Positions 40,607 to 50,016 of a stretch of DNA of 64,000 bases are shown piece by piece. How positions within the stretch are numbered: position 1 is the first letter of the stretch; each line of letters begins with the position of its first letter. A model generated the notes under the pieces. That model was not told the DNA's origin and made no database searches. It was given only the letters and a program-made list of their open reading frames with translations. The position numbers and the translations under genes were made by a program. The DNA comes from CAVRTM01 sp963696105 (GTDB lineage Bacteria; Actinomycetota; Actinomycetes; Actinomycetales; Dermatophilaceae). The DNA is taken from the NCBI GenBank assembly GCA_963696105.1, contig CAVOIP010000001.1, positions 372,001 through 436,000 on the forward strand, in the 5' to 3' direction.

Positions 40607-42286
40607 ATGAGTCATCAGCCTCGACACGACCACCGGCTGCGGGCAGCCACACGGCGGCGAGCCACACGGCGGCCGGCCACACGGCGCGGCGCACTCGCCC
40701 CGGTGGGGCTGGCGCTCCTGCTCTCCGCGTGCAGCGCGGCCGGCGGACCGGGCATGGCCGACGTGGTCGCGACGTCGGCGGGTGCCTCGCCGACGCTCGC
40801 GCCCACGCCGCCGCCGCAACCGCCGCCGCTGCTCACCCCCGCCAAGGTGGACGCCGCGCTGGGCCGGCTCGACGGCGTGGTCAAGGACGCCATGAGGAAG
40901 ACCGGCGTGCCCGGCATGGCGGTCGCCGTGGTCTACCGGGACCGTGTCGTCTACCTGCGAGGGTTCGGCGTACGCCGCGTGGGCCGGCCGGCGAAGGTGG
41001 ACCCGGACACGGTGTTCCAGCTGGCGTCGGTCTCCAAGCCCCTGGCCTCCACCGTGGTCGCCGGGGCGGTCGGGGACAAGGCCGTCTCCTGGGACGACCC
41101 GGTGCGCACCCAGGACCCGGGCTTCGCCCTCAAGAGCCCGTGGGTCAGCAACCACGTCACCCTCGCCGACCTGTTCGCCCACCGCAGCGGCCTGCCCGAC
41201 CACGCTGGTGACCTGCTGGAGGACCTGCACTTCGACCGCGCCTACATCCTCCGGCACCTGCGGTACGAGCCGCTGGCACCGTTCAGGGCCAGCTATGCGT
41301 ACACCAACTTCGGGTTCACCGAGGCGGCGCTCGCGGCGGCCCGGGCCGAGGGAACGACGTGGGAGAACCTGTCGACCCGCCTGCTCTACCGTCCGCTCGG
41401 GATGCGTTCCACCAGCTCGCGGTTCGCCGACTACGAGAAGGCGTCCGACAAGGCGGTCGGACACGTCGAGACCGGTGGGGTATGGCGCGCCAGGTACGTC
41501 CGCGACGCCGATGCCCAGGCGCCGGCCGGCGGCGCCAGCTCGACGGTGCGGGACATGGCACAGTGGCTCCGCCTGCAGCTCGCGAACGGCCGCCTCGGCG
41601 GCAGGCGGGTCATCGACGAGAACGCCCTGCTGCAGACCCACCTGCCGCACATCGTCTCCAGCCCGCCGCGGGCACCCGCCGGGCGGACGGACTTCTACGG
41701 CCTCGGCTGGAACGTCGGCTATGACGACCACGGCCGGCTGATGCTCAGCCACTCGGGGGCCTTCGATCTCGGTGCGGCGACGAGCGTGACGTTGCTGCCT
41801 TCCGAGCAGCTGGGCCTGGTCGCCCTCACCAACGCAGCGCCGGTGGGAGTGCCTGAGGCCGTCTCCCGCACCTTCCTGGACATCGCCCAGGACGGCAAGC
41901 CGTCGGTCGACTGGCTGGGCCTCTTCGGCAGGCTCTTCGCGCAGCTGGACCAGCAGGGACGGTCCAAGGTGGACTACTCCAAGCCGCCGGCGCACCCCGT
42001 CCCGGCCGGACCCCAGGCGGCTTATGTCGGCACCTACGCCAACGGCTACTACGGACGCCTCACCATCCGTGCCCGCTCCGGCGGCCTGGTGATGCTGCTC
42101 GGGCCACGCCCCACCGCCTTCCCGCTGCGCCACTACACCGGCGACGTCTTCAGCTACCGGACCCAGGGTGAGAACGCGGTCGGCCTCTCCGGCGTGACGT
42201 TCACGCGCGCGGGGAAGGCGCCCGCCGGCACGGTGACCGTGGAGCACCTCGACCACACCGGCCTCGGCTCGTTCACCCGTCGGTAG
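40607..42286 (+). CDS. Lipoprotein serine hydrolase (class C beta-lactamase/PBP4* family)
   Basis: 559 residues from ATG 40607. A basic N-terminus (RRRATRRPATRR), a hydrophobic stretch and lipobox LSAC (Cys42) mark an exported lipoprotein, followed by a Thr/Pro linker. The catalytic domain (about 85-440) has SVSK (Ser141, Lys144), YTN (Tyr232, Asn234) and HSG in place of KTG. The last 110 residues form a beta-rich C-terminal domain (YVGTYANGYYGRLTIRARSGG), as in esterase/D-aminopeptidase relatives. Likely an extracytoplasmic esterase or peptidase, not a proven beta-lactamase. Confidence 0.86.
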   Translation: MSHQPRHDHRLRAATRRRATRRPATRRGALAPVGLALLLSACSAAGGPGMADVVATSAGASPTLAPTPPPQPPPLLTPAKVDAALGRLDGVVKDAMRKTGVPGMAVAVVYRDRVVYLRGFGVRRVGRPAKVDPDTVFQLASVSKPLASTVVAGAVGDKAVSWDDPVRTQDPGFALKSPWVSNHVTLADLFAHRSGLPDHAGDLLEDLHFDRAYILRHLRYEPLAPFRASYAYTNFGFTEAALAAARAEGTTWENLSTRLLYRPLGMRSTSSRFADYEKASDKAVGHVETGGVWRARYVRDADAQAPAGGASSTVRDMAQWLRLQLANGRLGGRRVIDENALLQTHLPHIVSSPPRAPAGRTDFYGLGWNVGYDDHGRLMLSHSGAFDLGAATSVTLLPSEQLGLVALTNAAPVGVPEAVSRTFLDIAQDGKPSVDWLGLFGRLFAQLDQQGRSKVDYSKPPAHPVPAGPQAAYVGTYANGYYGRLTIRARSGGLVMLLGPRPTAFPLRHYTGDVFSYRTQGENAVGLSGVTFTRAGKAPAGTVTVEHLDHTGLGSFTRR

Positions 42287-42391
42287 GGCCTGCACCACCG
42301 GGGGGAGGGGCCTTCTCCTGTCTTCCCTCCGGCGGTCGACGGTGGTGTGCGAGGGAAGGGAGCAGGAAGGCGCGCCCGTCACCGTTCGGGC

Positions 42392-43135
42392 ATGAACACC
42401 TCCACCACACCCACTCCATCCACTCCCTCGACCGGGACGTTGCTCGGCGTCTGGGCCCACCCCGACGACGAGGCGTTCCTCTCCTCCGCCTTGATGGCCA
42501 CCGCCCGCGACGCGGGACACCGGGTGGTGGTGCTCACCGCCACCCGTGGCGAACAGGGCACCGACGACCCCCAGGCGTGGCCGCCGCACACGCTGGCCGC
42601 CGTCCGCGAACGGGAGCTCGGCGCGAGCCTGGCCCTCCTCGGCGTCACCGAGCACCACTGGCTGGGCTACGCCGACGGCGGCCTTTCCACAGCAGACCGG
42701 GACAACGCGGTCGACCGCATTGCCGGGTTCATCGACGAGCTCCGTCCCACGACCATCGTCACCTTCGGACCCGACGGGATGACCGGGCACGACGACCACC
42801 GCACCGTGTCGTCCTGGGTCACCGAGGCCCGGGAAAAGGCCGCCCTGCCGAACCGGCTCTGGTACGCCACCCTGACGCCGGACTTCCACGCCCGCTGGGG
42901 GGAGGTCAACGAGCAGATCCAGCTGTGGTTCGAGGGCAGCCAGCCCCCGGTCACCCCCCGGGAGGACCTGGCCGCCGAGATCGTCTGCGACCTCGGCCTG
43001 GTCCGGCGCAAGCATGCTGCGCTGCGCGCCCACGCCTCCCAGACCGACCAGCTGGCAGCCGTGTTGGGCGAGGAGCGCTTCGCCCAGTGGTGGGCCACCG
43101 AGTCCTTCGTGGACGCACCGAGGAGGACCGCATGA
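42392..43135 (+). CDS. PIG-L family deacetylase (MshB/Mca-like)
   Basis: 247 residues from ATG 42392. The metal motif AHPDDE (22-27) and second-shell HDDH (near 132-135) are intact. It has a short Ser/Thr/Pro head. Family members remove acetyl groups from GlcNAc derivatives, including the mycothiol enzymes MshB and Mca. The neighbours (OsmC-like, two flavoproteins) would suit a thiol or detoxification role, but the substrate is not proven. First gene of a tightly packed set. Its stop overlaps the next start (ATGA at 43132). Confidence 0.83.
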   Translation: MNTSTTPTPSTPSTGTLLGVWAHPDDEAFLSSALMATARDAGHRVVVLTATRGEQGTDDPQAWPPHTLAAVRERELGASLALLGVTEHHWLGYADGGLSTADRDNAVDRIAGFIDELRPTTIVTFGPDGMTGHDDHRTVSSWVTEAREKAALPNRLWYATLTPDFHARWGEVNEQIQLWFEGSQPPVTPREDLAAEIVCDLGLVRRKHAALRAHASQTDQLAAVLGEERFAQWWATESFVDAPRRTA

Positions 43136-43359
43136 GCCATCCACCGACGATGCTCGCCCTGCTGGCCGGGGAGCAGCAGCACGAGCTCGTGCGGCGCGCC
43201 GACGCGTGGGGTCGACGTACGGCACACCGGTTCGATGCGGCGCCGGCCGACCGTCGTACCCCTCGGCTGCTGACCCGACTCCGCTCTTGGCCGCACTCCC
43301 TGCACCACCCCCACCGCTGGACCCCCCAGCACCAACCCCAACCCCAGGAGGAATCATGA
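43132..43359 (+). CDS. Small protein of unknown function in the PIG-L/OsmC operon
   Basis: 75 residues, overlapping both neighbours by ATGA (43132 and 43356), which strongly supports translation. The sequence begins MSHPPTMLALLAGEQQHEL; it is Arg- and His-rich in the second half (HSLHHPHRWTPQHQPQPQ), which could bind metal. No domain recognised. Confidence 0.6.
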   Translation: MSHPPTMLALLAGEQQHELVRRADAWGRRTAHRFDAAPADRRTPRLLTRLRSWPHSLHHPHRWTPQHQPQPQEES

Positions 43360-43925
43360 CGACCACCGCGCACCAGCCCCTCAACGGCGTCGACACCGCC
43401 ACGCTGCTCGCCACGCGGGAGGCGGTGAAGGGCCAGCCGGAGCTGGGCGAGTTCCAGCTCCGGGCCCGCAACACCTGGCTCACCGGCACCCACAGCAGGT
43501 CGACCATCTCCGACTTCCACGGGGCCCTGCAGGACCTGTCCCACGTCCGGGAGACGGTGCTGGACGCCGACCACCCCCAGGTGCTGACCGGTGCCGACAA
43601 CGGCCCGCTGCCGGTGGAGTTCCTGCTTCACGCCCTCGCGGCGTGCCTCACCGCCGGCATCGTCAACATCGCGGCGGCGCGGGGCGTGCGGCTCAGCGCC
43701 GTCACGTCGACCGTCACCGGCGACATCGACCTGCTCGGCGTCCTCGGGCTCTCCGACGGTGCCGTGCGCAACGGTTTCCGCCAGATCAGGGCGGACTTCG
43801 ACATCGACGGCGACGCCGACGAGGCGACGCTCCGCGGCATCGTCGAGCAGTCCCGTCGCCGGTCGGCGGTGTACGACGCCCTGACCAGCCCGACGCCGGT
43901 CTCCATCGAGGTCAGCACCCACTGA
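43356..43925 (+). CDS. OsmC-family protein (single-cysteine)
   Basis: 189 residues from ATG 43356, with a good AGGAGG site. OsmC fold: an N-terminal swapped strand, a long helix with PVEFLLHALAACLTAG and C-terminal strands (TVTGDIDLLGVLGLSD). Only one cysteine exists (Cys97), whereas OsmC/Ohr peroxidases use two. It may therefore act as a reductase or sulfurtransferase-like relative (YhfA/SACOL1771 type) or pair with an external thiol such as mycothiol. Part of the six-gene set. Confidence 0.85.
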   Translation: MTTTAHQPLNGVDTATLLATREAVKGQPELGEFQLRARNTWLTGTHSRSTISDFHGALQDLSHVRETVLDADHPQVLTGADNGPLPVEFLLHALAACLTAGIVNIAAARGVRLSAVTSTVTGDIDLLGVLGLSDGAVRNGFRQIRADFDIDGDADEATLRGIVEQSRRRSAVYDALTSPTPVSIEVSTH

Positions 43926-44003
43926 GCCAGGGCCCCCCGCAACGCGCCGGCCCGGCCAGTCCCTCAGCGGCGACCCGGGCCGGCGCCATCCAGAAGGAGC
44001 ACC

Positions 44004-45269
44004 ATGCACCACATCGACACCGTCGTCATCGGCGCAGGGCACGCTGGTCTGGCAGTCAGCCGCCTCCTGACCGCGGCCGGTCATGAGCACGTCGTGCTCG
44101 ATCGCGGACGCGTCGCCGAGCGGTGGCGCTCCGAGCGCTGGGACTCCCTGCACCTGCTGACGCCGAACTGGATGACGCGGCTCCCGGGTTTCTCCTACCG
44201 AGGCCCCGACCCGGACGGCCACCTGCCTGCGCATCGGCTCGTGCGCCACCTCGAGACCTACGCGGCCTCGTTCCGTGCCCCGGTCCTCACCGACACCGGG
44301 GTGCGGCAGGTGGCCCGCAGCGGTGACGGCTACCGGGTCGACACCGATCGCGGCGGCTGGACCGCCCGGTCGGTGGTCATCGCCACGGGACCGGGGGAAC
44401 AGCCGCACCTCCCCGACTCCCCGTGGCGCCCGGACCCCGGCGTCCATGTCCTTCCGGCATCCAGGTACCGCAACCCGCAGCTGCTCCCGCCCGGCCGGGT
44501 GCTGGTGGTCGGAGCCTCCTCCTCGGGAGTCCAGGTCGCTGACGAGCTGGCACGAGCGGGCCGCGAGGTGGTGGTGGCCGTCGGGCGCCACACCCGTGTC
44601 CCGCGCAGCTACCGCGGGATGGACCTGTTCTGGTGGCTGGAACGCACGGGCCGGCTCGCGCGCACCATCGACGAGGTCGCGGACGTCGCTGCGGCGCGTC
44701 GTGAGCCGTCGCTGCAGCTCGTGGGACGAGGAACGCCGGGCCAGCTCCCCGCGGACCTGGACCTGGCCACGCTCCAGGCCCGGGGCGTCCGGTTGACCGG
44801 ACGCGTCGCCGGCATCGAGGGCACGGCGGTGTGGCTGCAGGACGACCTCGGGCACAGCGTCGGTGACGCCGAGCGGCGGCTGGAGCGGCTGCTGGACTCG
44901 GTGGACAGGCACATCGACGAGCACGGCCTCACCGCAGAGGTGTGGCCGGCGCGGAGACCTCGCCCGGTGCCCATTCCGAGGGCGCCCACGAGGGTGGACC
45001 TGCGGGGGGACGGCATCGGCACGGTCCTGCTCGCCACGGGCCACCGTCCGCACCACCCGTGGCTGCGGGTGCCGGTCACCGCGGCGGACGGGTCGATTTC
45101 GCAGTACCGGGGCGTGACCCCTGCGCCAGGCCTGTATGTCGTGGGCCAACGCTTCCAGCACCGACGGGACTCCAGCTTTCTCGACGGCGCCCGCCACGAC
45201 GCTGCGGCGGTCGTGGGTCACCTGCGCCGAACCCGGCTGGCCGGGGCGCGGATCGGGCCACGGTCATGA
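44004..45269 (+). CDS. Flavin-containing monooxygenase-like FAD/NAD(P) oxidoreductase
   Basis: 421 residues from ATG 44004, preceded by AAGGAG. FAD site VVIGAGHAGLAV (Gly10, 12, 15); ATG-P type motif VVIATGPGEQP; NAD(P) site VLVVGASSSGVQVADEL (near 165-181); final FAD contact GLYVVGQRFQHRR. It resembles YUCCA/CzcO-type flavoproteins. The substrate is unknown. The stop overlaps the next flavoprotein gene (ATGA at 45266), so the pair is cotranslated. Confidence 0.86.
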   Translation: MHHIDTVVIGAGHAGLAVSRLLTAAGHEHVVLDRGRVAERWRSERWDSLHLLTPNWMTRLPGFSYRGPDPDGHLPAHRLVRHLETYAASFRAPVLTDTGVRQVARSGDGYRVDTDRGGWTARSVVIATGPGEQPHLPDSPWRPDPGVHVLPASRYRNPQLLPPGRVLVVGASSSGVQVADELARAGREVVVAVGRHTRVPRSYRGMDLFWWLERTGRLARTIDEVADVAAARREPSLQLVGRGTPGQLPADLDLATLQARGVRLTGRVAGIEGTAVWLQDDLGHSVGDAERRLERLLDSVDRHIDEHGLTAEVWPARRPRPVPIPRAPTRVDLRGDGIGTVLLATGHRPHHPWLRVPVTAADGSISQYRGVTPAPGLYVVGQRFQHRRDSSFLDGARHDAAAVVGHLRRTRLAGARIGPRS

Positions 45270-46477
45270 CGAGCCGCTACGACGCCGTCATCGTCGGTGG
45301 CCGCGTGGCAGGGGCCTCGACCGCCCTCCTGCTGGCCCGGGCAGGGGCCCGGGTGGTCCTGCTGGAGCGGTCACCTCGCGGAAGCGACACGGTGTCCACG
45401 CACGCACTGATGCGCGGAGGCGTCCTGCAGCTGTCCCGCTGGGGCCTGCTGCCCGACCTGGTCCGCGCCGGCACCCCACCGATCCGGCGGACGCTGTTCC
45501 ACTACACCGGTGAGGCCCCGGTGCAGGTGTCCATCCGCCGCAGCCCGGGTGTCGACGCCCTGTACGCACCGCGCAGGCACGTCCTCGACACGCTGCTGGT
45601 GGACGCGGCTGCGGCGGCCGGTGTGCACGTGGTCCACGGGGTGACGGCCACGGCGCTGCTGCACCACGACCGGCGCGTGGGCGGCGTCGTCGCGCACGGG
45701 CAGCGGGGCACCGAGCTGCGGTGGCGGGGCGACGTCGTCGTCGGCGCCGACGGGGTCCGGTCCACCGTCGCCCGGTCGACCGCCGCAGCAGTCGAGGACC
45801 GCGCCGCCGTCACGGGATCGGTCCTGTACCGCTACTTCGAGGACCTCCCGGTCGCCGGCTACGAGTGGGCGTACGGCGGCGGGGCGGCCGCGGGCATGAT
45901 CCCGACGAACGACGGGCTGACGTGCGTCTTCGTGGCCACCAGCCCCGAGCGGTTGCGCACCCTGCGACGGCCCGGCGCCGAGTCCGCCCTCACCGCGCTG
46001 ATCAGCACCGCCGCCCCCACGCTCGCCTCCCGCGTGCAGAGCGGCGCGCCCGTCGGAAGGGTGCACGGCTGGAGCGGCGTCCGGGGGTTCCTGCGCCGGG
46101 CCGGCGGTCCGGGGTGGGCGCTGGTGGGTGACTCCGGATACTTCAAGGACCCGATCACCACCCACGGCATGACCGACGCGCTGCGCGATGCCGAGCTCCT
46201 CGCCGGCGCCCTCCTTGCGGCGTGGTCGGGCGCGGTACCGGAGGCGGTGGCGCTGCGCCGGTACCAGGCTCAGCGGGACCGGCTGTCCCGCGGCCTGTTC
46301 ACGGCGACGAACCGGATCGCCACCTATGACTGGGACCAGTCCGAGGTGCAGGGGCTGCTGCGAGAGGTCAGCGCCTCGATGAGCGACGAGACCGAGCTGC
46401 TGCAAGCGCTCCCGGCGCAGCGTGAGTGCGCCCTGGTGCCGTCCTGCCCGACTGACATGCTCCTTCCGCGGCGGTAG
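45266..46477 (+). CDS. FAD-dependent oxidoreductase (PHBH/geranylgeranyl-reductase/halogenase-like)
   Basis: 403 residues from ATG 45266. FAD-binding VIVGGRVAGAST (Gly11, 12, 16), the Glu-Arg ribose contact VVLLERSPRGSDT, VVVGADGVRSTVAR, and the GD motif WALVGDSGYFKDPITTHGM. The group includes aromatic hydroxylases, halogenases and reductases acting on small molecules. There is no halogenase WxWxIP motif, so hydroxylase or reductase is more likely. Last structural gene before the SARP regulator. Confidence 0.83.
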   Translation: MTSRYDAVIVGGRVAGASTALLLARAGARVVLLERSPRGSDTVSTHALMRGGVLQLSRWGLLPDLVRAGTPPIRRTLFHYTGEAPVQVSIRRSPGVDALYAPRRHVLDTLLVDAAAAAGVHVVHGVTATALLHHDRRVGGVVAHGQRGTELRWRGDVVVGADGVRSTVARSTAAAVEDRAAVTGSVLYRYFEDLPVAGYEWAYGGGAAAGMIPTNDGLTCVFVATSPERLRTLRRPGAESALTALISTAAPTLASRVQSGAPVGRVHGWSGVRGFLRRAGGPGWALVGDSGYFKDPITTHGMTDALRDAELLAGALLAAWSGAVPEAVALRRYQAQRDRLSRGLFTATNRIATYDWDQSEVQGLLREVSASMSDETELLQALPAQRECALVPSCPTDMLLPRR

Positions 46478-46512
46478 CCTGTGGGGAATTCCTGCGAGAC
46501 CGGGTCCTGGCG

Positions 46513-49500
46513 ATGAGCGTCCACATCAGCGTGCTGGGGGGCTTCGAGGTCACGGTCGACGAGGCCGTGGTGCCGGTCGACGCGTGGAACCGGCGGCACG
46601 CGTCCGCGCTGGTGAAGGTGCTGGCCCTGGCACGGGGCCGACGGTTGCACCGCGACCGGGTGATCGACCTGCTGTGGCCGGACATGCCGGCGGAGACCGC
46701 CCTGCCGCGCCTGCACAAGGCCGCCCACTACGCCCGGCGGGCGCTCGGGACCGATGGCGCGGCCTCGCTGGTGCTCCGCAACGACCTGGTCGCCCTGCTG
46801 CCTGACGCCGACGTCGTCGTCGACGCCGTCGAGTTCCGCGCCGAGGGCGAGGCGGCCCTGGCCTCGGGGTCGGCGGACCGGGCGGTCGAGGCTCTGCGCC
46901 TGGATGCCGGGCCGCTGCTGCCCGGGGACCTGTACGAGCCGTGGAGCGACGAACCGCGCGAGGCGCTGCGGGGACTGCGCCTGGATCTGCTGCGGCTGAC
47001 CGGCCGGTGGGAGGCGGTCCTGGAGGAGGATGCCGCCGACGAGCAGGCCCACCTGGCGATCGCCCGCGGCCACGCGGACCGCGGCGACCACCGGTCGGCG
47101 CTGCGGCAGCTGGAGCGCCTGGACCAGGCCCTCCGCAGGGAGCTGGGCACCGCCCCGAGCGCGGACGTGCAGGCGCTGCGCAGCGCGGTGCTGACGGCAC
47201 TGTCCGCGGCGGGCCGCCCCGCGCCCGGGCCGAGGCGGCCCACGAGGCTGGTCGGTCGCCGCGACGCCGGCGACCTCATCCGGGCACACCTCGACCGAGC
47301 CGACGAGGGTCGGGGAAGCACGCTGATCGTGACGGGGCCGCCCGGGGTGGGCAAGTCGGCCGTCCTGGAGATGGCCACCGCCCTGGCCGTTCGGCGCGGA
47401 TGGCGGACCGGGCGAGGGACGGCCTCCGCGGTCGAGGGGCCGTGGCCGTACGCGCCGGTCCTCGAGGCCCTGGGCGACCTCTGCCGCCAGCACCCCACGC
47501 TTCTGGATGGACTCGGCGACACCTTCCGCGACGAGGTGGAGCAGGCCCTGTCGGGCCGGGCCGTTGCCTGGGGCGGCGAGACGGCTCATCAGCGGCTCTT
47601 CCTGGCGGCCGCCGAGCTCATGCGGCTGGCGGCCGCCGGTCACGGCGCGCTGCTCGTGGTGGACGACCTCCACGAGGCGGACCAGGGGTCGTTGCGGCTG
47701 CTGCACTACCTGGCCCGGTGCGCCGGGGAGGAACGGGTGCTCCTCCTGCTGGCGCACCGGCCCGACACCGACGCGGCGACGCGTGAGGTCCTCACCAGCC
47801 TGGTGGCCCGCGGTGTCGGCGGCGTGCTGGAGCTGCGGCCACTGGACCACTCGGCCACCCACCGGCTCGCCGCACAGCGGTTCCCCTCGCTGGACCAGCC
47901 GACGCTCCAGAGGATCTGCGCCGTCAGCGCGGGACTGCCGTTCACCGTGCTGGAGTTGGGCCGCGCCGCCGAGACCGGGCGCCCGCCGACGGTCGACTCC
48001 GCACTGCCTCTTCCTGTCCAGCGGACCTTCCAGCGGGTCGCGCTCCTCGGCACGGCGTTCACCACCGACGAGCTCCTGGCCGTGGCGGGGGTCCCCGAGG
48101 AGGTGGCCTACCAGCACCTCGACACCGCCCTCAGCGCCCTGGTGGTGGAGCCCGAGGACCCGGGATACCGGTTCCGGCACGCCCTGGTCCGTGACGCGCT
48201 GTTGCAGGCGATGCCCCTCCGGGAGCAGTCCGCCGCTCGGGTCGAGGTCGCCGAGCAGCTCGCCGCACTCGGCGCCGCGCCTGCCCGGGTGGCACACCAG
48301 CTGCTGGCCGCGGGCCAGCCTGCACGCGCCATACCGTTCGTGCTTCCTGCGGTGGAGACCGGCGGCGCGCTGGGCGCGTACCGCGATGCCCTGTCCCTGG
48401 TGGACGCGGTGCTGGGGTCCTCCACGGGCGAGGCCCGTGGGCTGCTGATGGCCCGGCGAGGCGACCTGCTGATGGCGCTGGCCGACCCTGGAGCGGTGGC
48501 CGCCTACCTGGCGGCCGTGCCCGCCACCACGGGAACGCAGCAGCGCCTGGTGAGGGCGCGGCTGGCCAGGGCCGCCTGCTTCGCCGACGAGCTCGAGACC
48601 GCCGCCGCCGCACTGGCCGGGCTCGACCTGGAGGAGGACGCCGCCGACGGGCCCATCCTGCTGGCCCGAGGGAACCTCGCCTACTTCAGCGGCGACATCG
48701 ACGCCGCATGGGACGCCGTCGGCGCCGCCCGCGGCCTCCTGCTGGCACCGGACGACCCCTGGCACTACGTCGACCTGGTGGGTCTGCAGGGGCTCATCGC
48801 GCACCAGCGGGGAGAGTGGTTCGAGCGCTTCCGCATCGAGCTGCGCCGCACCCGGGGTCGGCCGGGCCTCGCCACGGCCCTGTTCGACGCGCACCTGTGT
48901 GTCGCGGAGTACCTCCTCTACGGCCCGATGCCGTACGGCGAGGTGCTGGAGCTCGGCGAGGGACTCCGGCAGCGGGCTCGACAGGTGGGGGCGCTGCGGG
49001 GCGTGGCCTTCGCCACCTCGCTGATCGGTGAGGCCGCTTTGCTGATGGGGGACCTGGAACGTGCCGGGCGTGACCTGCAGGAGGCCGTCGACCTGCACCA
49101 CGACGTCGACGCGACGGCCGGTGAGGCGCACAGCCTGCAGCGGCTGGCTGAGGTCCGTCTGGCCCGTGGAGACCGTGAGGGGGCCCAGCACCTGCTGCGG
49201 CAGGCGCTGCCGCTGGCCCGGTGGTCGGTCGTCAGCAAGCACCTGCTCCAGCGGATCTACGGCACGATGATCCTGGCCGCCTCCGACACGGCAGAGGCGT
49301 TGGTCGTCCTGGAGCGTGCGGAGGCGACCTTGGGAGTCTCCGATGCCTGCCCGTTCTGCGACGTCATGCTGGCGGTGCCGGCAGCCATCCTCACCGCCGA
49401 CATCGGTGACCTCGCTGCCGCCGGGCGTCACCTCGCCGTCGCTGCGACGTCGGCGGCGCGGTGGGACGGCACCGCGTGGGAGGCCGCCGTCCTGGAGGCC

Positions 49501-49653
49501 CGGGCCCACCTCGCCCGGGCCGAAGGAGACCAGGCGGCCTTCCGTCGCCTGCTCGAGGATGCCTGCCTGCTGTTCACGAGGGCCGGGCAGCCGCTGGACG
49601 CTGCCCGCTGCGAACGTGCCTCTGCCACCACCGAACCGGCCATCCCCGGCTGA
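46513..49653 (+). CDS. SARP-type (BTAD) ATP-binding transcriptional regulator
   Basis: 1046 residues from ATG 46513, 36 bp after the preceding stop. Residues 1-95 form an OmpR-like winged helix (SVHISVLGGFEVTVD, HRDRVIDLLWPDMP); 100-240 a BTAD helical domain; 245-560 an AAA/STAND ATPase with Walker A GPPGVGKS (275-282) and Walker B LLVVDDLHEAD (near 382); 560-1046 TPR-like helices. No LuxR helix-turn-helix at the end. Large SARPs act as ATP-controlled activators, often of the adjacent cluster. It is probably the local switch for the upstream five genes. Confidence 0.88.
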   Translation: MSVHISVLGGFEVTVDEAVVPVDAWNRRHASALVKVLALARGRRLHRDRVIDLLWPDMPAETALPRLHKAAHYARRALGTDGAASLVLRNDLVALLPDADVVVDAVEFRAEGEAALASGSADRAVEALRLDAGPLLPGDLYEPWSDEPREALRGLRLDLLRLTGRWEAVLEEDAADEQAHLAIARGHADRGDHRSALRQLERLDQALRRELGTAPSADVQALRSAVLTALSAAGRPAPGPRRPTRLVGRRDAGDLIRAHLDRADEGRGSTLIVTGPPGVGKSAVLEMATALAVRRGWRTGRGTASAVEGPWPYAPVLEALGDLCRQHPTLLDGLGDTFRDEVEQALSGRAVAWGGETAHQRLFLAAAELMRLAAAGHGALLVVDDLHEADQGSLRLLHYLARCAGEERVLLLLAHRPDTDAATREVLTSLVARGVGGVLELRPLDHSATHRLAAQRFPSLDQPTLQRICAVSAGLPFTVLELGRAAETGRPPTVDSALPLPVQRTFQRVALLGTAFTTDELLAVAGVPEEVAYQHLDTALSALVVEPEDPGYRFRHALVRDALLQAMPLREQSAARVEVAEQLAALGAAPARVAHQLLAAGQPARAIPFVLPAVETGGALGAYRDALSLVDAVLGSSTGEARGLLMARRGDLLMALADPGAVAAYLAAVPATTGTQQRLVRARLARAACFADELETAAAALAGLDLEEDAADGPILLARGNLAYFSGDIDAAWDAVGAARGLLLAPDDPWHYVDLVGLQGLIAHQRGEWFERFRIELRRTRGRPGLATALFDAHLCVAEYLLYGPMPYGEVLELGEGLRQRARQVGALRGVAFATSLIGEAALLMGDLERAGRDLQEAVDLHHDVDATAGEAHSLQRLAEVRLARGDREGAQHLLRQALPLARWSVVSKHLLQRIYGTMILAASDTAEALVVLERAEATLGVSDACPFCDVMLAVPAAILTADIGDLAAAGRHLAVAATSAARWDGTAWEAAVLEARAHLARAEGDQAAFRRLLEDACLLFTRAGQPLDAARCERASATTEPAIPG

Positions 49654-49695
49654 GCCCGTCCCTGCCGGTGACCGGTCCTTCGGCCAGACCGTGGC

Positions 49696-50016
49696 TCAGG
49701 TGAGCAACCGCACGGCTGAGGCCAGCAGGCCGTATGCCGCTAGCCCGCAGAGCAGGACGACGCCGAGGGACCGTCCCCGGGTCGCGGCGACGAGCCCGAC
49801 GGCCACCGCTGCGGCCGCCACCGCGCCGGCACCAGGCACACCGTGGTCCCGGTACTCGAGGACGCCGCGCACGACCATCGCCGTCATCGCCGCGACCCCG
49901 GCGCCGCGGGCCACCCGGGCCGCCTGGTGGGGCACGGCCACCCAGCCGAGCAGCGGGACCAGGCGGAAGGCCAGGCTGCCGGCCGTGACCGCGAGGACCA
50001 CCGCGAGCGTGCTCAT
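49696..50016 (-). CDS. azlD: Branched-chain amino acid exporter small subunit AzlD
   Basis: 106 residues from ATG 50016, overlapping the azlC stop (ATGA). Four hydrophobic segments with the family pattern SLAFRLVPLLGW near the start. AzlC-AzlD pairs export branched-chain amino acids or analogues. It is convergent with the SARP gene. Confidence 0.82.
   Translation of the reverse strand: MSTLAVVLAVTAGSLAFRLVPLLGWVAVPHQAARVARGAGVAAMTAMVVRGVLEYRDHGVPGAGAVAAAAVAVGLVAATRGRSLGVVLLCGLAAYGLLASAVRLLT

Noticed and set aside
40607..42286. Beta-lactamase resistance gene
   Set aside because: SxxK and YxN are shared by esterases and peptidases of this clan, the third motif is HSG, and there is a lipobox and an extra C-terminal domain. 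Resistance cannot be claimed.
46324..49509. A minus-strand open frame of 1061 codons opposite the SARP regulator
   Set aside because: It is a shadow of GC-biased third positions: no domain, low-complexity Arg/Gly/Gln-rich translation, and the plus strand has a clear regulator.
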